NCBI GenBank assembly: GCA_964593925.1
Contig: CAZQKM010000024.1
Coordinates: 1-33,972 of the forward strand
DNA length: 33,972 bases
Origin: Oleidesulfovibrio sp964593925
Lineage (GTDB): Bacteria; Desulfobacterota; Desulfovibrionia; Desulfovibrionales; Desulfovibrionaceae
Direction of reading: 5' to 3'
Positions within the stretch are counted from its first letter, which is position 1; each line of letters opens with the position of its first letter. The translations under genes and the position numbers were made by a program. Below the pieces are notes generated by a model, which did no database searches, was not told the origin of the DNA, and was given only the letters and a program-made list of their open reading frames with translations. Shown piece after piece: positions 31,443-33,972 of the stretch.

Positions 31443-33923
31443 ATGAAAAATAAGAAAGTACTTACGGTTAGTGCTGAAGATTTGCGTTGGACATTATCTC
31501 CAGAATTGCTTCAATTTGACTCTACAGACAAGCTGGAAGCCCAAGATGTTATTATCGGGCAGAAGAAGGGTGTGGACGCTTTTCAGATGGGCATGGATAT
31601 CTGTGCCAAAGGGTACAATATTTTTGTTACCGGTGCTGCTGGCTTGGGTAAGTTGGCCATGGTTAGGCGATTGTTGGAAAATCGCACTCCGCAAGAAGCA
31701 ACACCCGATGATATTTGTTATGTCAACAATTTCAGCAATTCTGATGAGCCACGGCTTCTTACTTTTTCTGCTGGACAAGGAAAAAAATTTAAAGATGCTA
31801 TTCACGCATTTTTGGAGAATATTAAAAAAGAGATACCCCAGATATTTGAAAGTCAGGAGTATCTGCAGAGCAAAAATGAAATTATTGAGGCGCATGATAA
31901 AAAAACACGTGATTTTTTTAAAAACCTTGAAGCACGGGTGCGTGATGCAGGTTTTGTGCTTGTAAATATGCAAATGGGGCAGGTACAGCGGCCTGATATT
32001 GTACCTCTTGTTGACGGTGAACCGGTACATCTGATGAAAGTCGAGGAACTGGTCGACAAGGGGCGTTTTCCTCAAGAGGAATATGAAGTACTGAGCAGCA
32101 AATACCAGGAACTCAAAAGCGATATTGATTCCATATTTCTTGAGGTTCGCCAACTTCAGAAAGAGGTAAAGAAAAAGAGCGGGGAAGTAGATAGGCTTAT
32201 TTTTCGCAATATGGCCATGGAGCTTGTCCAGCCACTTTATGATGCTTTCAGCCACAAAAAAGTTCATGCCCACCTAGATGCAATGCTTGAAGACATGACG
32301 GAGCATTTTGATGCCATTCGCACGTTGGGACAGCCCGTTCAGGAGATGCCGGGCATGGGTGCTGCAGGTCTGGCTGCGGATGCACTGATGCATCCATATC
32401 AGGTGAACCTGCTTGTAGATAATGCTGAAAAAAAGGGTTCGCCTGTTATTGTGGAGTCATATCCCACATACCGTAATCTTTTTGGCGGGATTGATCGTGT
32501 GATGGACCAAGGCGGCATGTGGCGTACGGATTTTAGTAAAATTACTGCCGGCTCTTTTATTAAAGCCAATGGTGGGTACCTGGTTCTGAACTTGATGGAT
32601 GCCATTATGGAGCCGGGCGTCTGGAAGACTCTAAAAAGGGCATTAAAAACCTCTCAAATAGAAATTCAGACATTTGATCCCTGGTATTTTATCACCACAT
32701 CGGGCCTCAAACCTGAGCCCGTTAATATGAATGTAAAGGTTGTCGTGCTCGCCACACCGCAACTGTACCATATGTTGCGTCATTATGACCCGGATGTGGT
32801 AAAGATTTTTAAAATTCGTGCGGACTTTGACTCCAGCATGGCCCTGAGTGACGAGGCTCTGTTGGAGATAGCTAAATTAATGAAAAAATTTGCCGCTGCA
32901 CAAAATCTGCTGCCGTTTGACCGTACAGCCGTAGCCCGATTGCTGGAAGAGGGAGTGCGCTATGCGGGCAGAAGGGAAAAAATATCTACTTCTTTTCCCA
33001 TATTGCGGGATATCATGGAAGAATCCTGCCACATAGCAAGGCTTGCAGAGGATTCTCTCATCACGGCGCAGCATGTGGAAGAAGCCCTCCAGGCGCGTCG
33101 TAATCAGGCCAACCTGATAGAAGAAAAGCTTCAAGAAATGACGGAGCGCGGCAGTATTTTTATTGATACAGAAGGTACTGTGGTGGGACAGGTCAATGGC
33201 CTAGCGGTGTATTCTATGGGGGACTACATGTTTGGCAGGCCCTCACGTATTACGGCAAATACATCCATGGGGCGTGAGGGTATAATCAATATCGAGCGAG
33301 AGTCGGAATTGTCCGGTGCCATACATAATAAAGGCATGCTGATTCTTTCCGGTTATTTGCGGCGTAATTTTGCACAGAACAAACCACTCAGCCTTACCGC
33401 ATCCATAGCATTTGAGCAGTCGTACGGCGGGGTTGATGGTGATTCTGCCTCTTCTACAGAGTTGTACGCATTATTTTCCAGCTTAAGCGATGTTCCTATC
33501 AAGCAGGGGATAGCTGTGACTGGCTCTGTCAACCAACGCGGCGAAGTACAGCCCATTGGGGGCGTGAATGAAAAGATAGAGGGCTTTTTTGCTTGCTGTC
33601 AACAAAAGGGGCTTACAGGAGAGCAAGGTGTCTTGATTCCCAAAGCGAATGTAAAGGATTTGATGTTGCAAAAACATGTGGTGGAAGCTGTTGAGTCCGG
33701 TAAATTTTATGTGTGGGCTGTGGAGCACGTGGATCAGGGGATTGAAATTTTGACGGGCGTACCCGCAGGCGCCCGTAACGCATCAGGGGTGTATCCCAAG
33801 GGAACCATTAATCGCCTGGTAGATGATCGCCTGACAGTTCTTGCGGAAGGATTGCGGGATTTTGGCAAAAAGAAAAGTTCCGCACAACGCCGTACGCGTG
33901 CAAAAAATACATCAACATCTTAG
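31443..33923 (+). CDS. Lon-like ATP-dependent protease (LonB/COG1067 type)
   Basis: This 826-residue protein belongs to the Lon-related group with an AAA-like domain and a C-terminal Lon protease domain, without the usual Lon substrate-binding N-domain. The P-loop-like GAAGLGKL (64-71) lacks the Ser/Thr expected after Lys. The middle has long charged, coiled-coil-prone stretches (about 120-300), then a second ATPase-like part (VVVLATPQLYHML, FKIRADFDSSM). The protease part has the catalytic Ser668 in DGDSASS and Lys711 in GGVNEKIEG, 43 residues apart as in E. coli Lon. The C-terminal tail is Lys/Arg-rich. An ATG with a GGAG upstream starts it. Role: degradation of damaged cytoplasmic proteins, by family. 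Confidence 0.92.
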   Translation: MKNKKVLTVSAEDLRWTLSPELLQFDSTDKLEAQDVIIGQKKGVDAFQMGMDICAKGYNIFVTGAAGLGKLAMVRRLLENRTPQEATPDDICYVNNFSNSDEPRLLTFSAGQGKKFKDAIHAFLENIKKEIPQIFESQEYLQSKNEIIEAHDKKTRDFFKNLEARVRDAGFVLVNMQMGQVQRPDIVPLVDGEPVHLMKVEELVDKGRFPQEEYEVLSSKYQELKSDIDSIFLEVRQLQKEVKKKSGEVDRLIFRNMAMELVQPLYDAFSHKKVHAHLDAMLEDMTEHFDAIRTLGQPVQEMPGMGAAGLAADALMHPYQVNLLVDNAEKKGSPVIVESYPTYRNLFGGIDRVMDQGGMWRTDFSKITAGSFIKANGGYLVLNLMDAIMEPGVWKTLKRALKTSQIEIQTFDPWYFITTSGLKPEPVNMNVKVVVLATPQLYHMLRHYDPDVVKIFKIRADFDSSMALSDEALLEIAKLMKKFAAAQNLLPFDRTAVARLLEEGVRYAGRREKISTSFPILRDIMEESCHIARLAEDSLITAQHVEEALQARRNQANLIEEKLQEMTERGSIFIDTEGTVVGQVNGLAVYSMGDYMFGRPSRITANTSMGREGIINIERESELSGAIHNKGMLILSGYLRRNFAQNKPLSLTASIAFEQSYGGVDGDSASSTELYALFSSLSDVPIKQGIAVTGSVNQRGEVQPIGGVNEKIEGFFACCQQKGLTGEQGVLIPKANVKDLMLQKHVVEAVESGKFYVWAVEHVDQGIEILTGVPAGARNASGVYPKGTINRLVDDRLTVLAEGLRDFGKKKSSAQRRTRAKNTSTS

Positions 33924-33972
33924 ATAGTGTCGTCAAATTTAAAAAAATGTGTTAGCTTCCTCCAAACAGAGC

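Noticed and set aside
31494..32273. Long minus-strand open frame opposite the Lon-like gene
   Set aside because: Its residue mix (Phe/Leu/Ile/Lys-rich) reflects the reverse of a charged coiled-coil region. No domain or ribosome-binding site was seen.
1..33972. CRISPR array, rRNA, tRNA or prophage
   Set aside because: No regularly spaced repeats, cloverleaf-like segments, rRNA sequence or phage genes were found on either strand.

Overview
The window looks like a chromosomal housekeeping segment of a sulfate-reducing deltaproteobacterium of the Desulfovibrio type (Desulfovibrionaceae), with moderate GC content for that group. The best lineage marker is the adenylate kinase at 15619-16290 (-). 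It carries Cys129-X5-His135-X15-Cys151-X2-Cys154 in a 223-residue protein, which is the metal-binding LID pattern I know from Desulfovibrio gigas adenylate kinase. The Gram-negative envelope genes, the HemA/CcsA-HemX/precorrin-2 dehydrogenase cluster and a probable selenoprotein fit this assignment. I see no prophage, CRISPR array, rRNA or tRNA.

Layout. 1-1081 has no convincing intact gene and may hold a decayed minus-strand remnant. Next on the plus strand is cheW with its own terminator, then a long run: mfd, a SurA-like lipoprotein, surA, a RodZ-like gene, recO, glyQ and glyS. rpsT follows with its own promoter and terminator, then trkA and trkH. A perfect 17-bp bidirectional terminator at 15561-15603 separates these from a minus-strand operon: precorrin-2 dehydrogenase, ccsA-like, hemA, a 111-residue protein of unknown function, tilS and adk. 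Two glycosyltransferase genes (GT9 and CgeB-like) run divergently from that operon on the plus strand and meet a minus-strand HesB/IscA-like gene at a second bidirectional terminator. pyrR (+) and the hslU-argB pair (-) follow. Last come degP and rpsA (-), and ppiC, an Hsp20 gene and a Lon-like protease gene (+).

The most notable item is the HesB/IscA-like gene at 23488-23799 (-). Its frame is open from a strong Shine-Dalgarno and ATG to TAA, except for one in-frame UGA at codon 33. That codon lies exactly where IscA proteins carry their first cluster-binding cysteine. A perfect 7-bp hairpin with a UGGAU loop begins 19 nt after the UGA, as expected of a bacterial SECIS element. I read it as a selenocysteine-containing Fe-S-type protein. 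HesB-like selenoproteins are, as I recall, a described but sparse family.

How the genes work together. The right third concentrates protein quality control: HslU, DegP, PpiC, Hsp20 and a Lon-like protease, with two SurA-type chaperones on the left. The middle minus-strand operon makes tetrapyrrole precursors (HemA; precorrin-2 dehydrogenase for sirohydrochlorin, needed by sulfite reductase and by the alternative haem route) and includes a cytochrome c assembly-type membrane protein. The rest is translation, potassium uptake, DNA repair and cell-surface glycosylation. Several starts are non-ATG and were chosen from Shine-Dalgarno placement (surA and rpsT TTG; adk and argB GTG).
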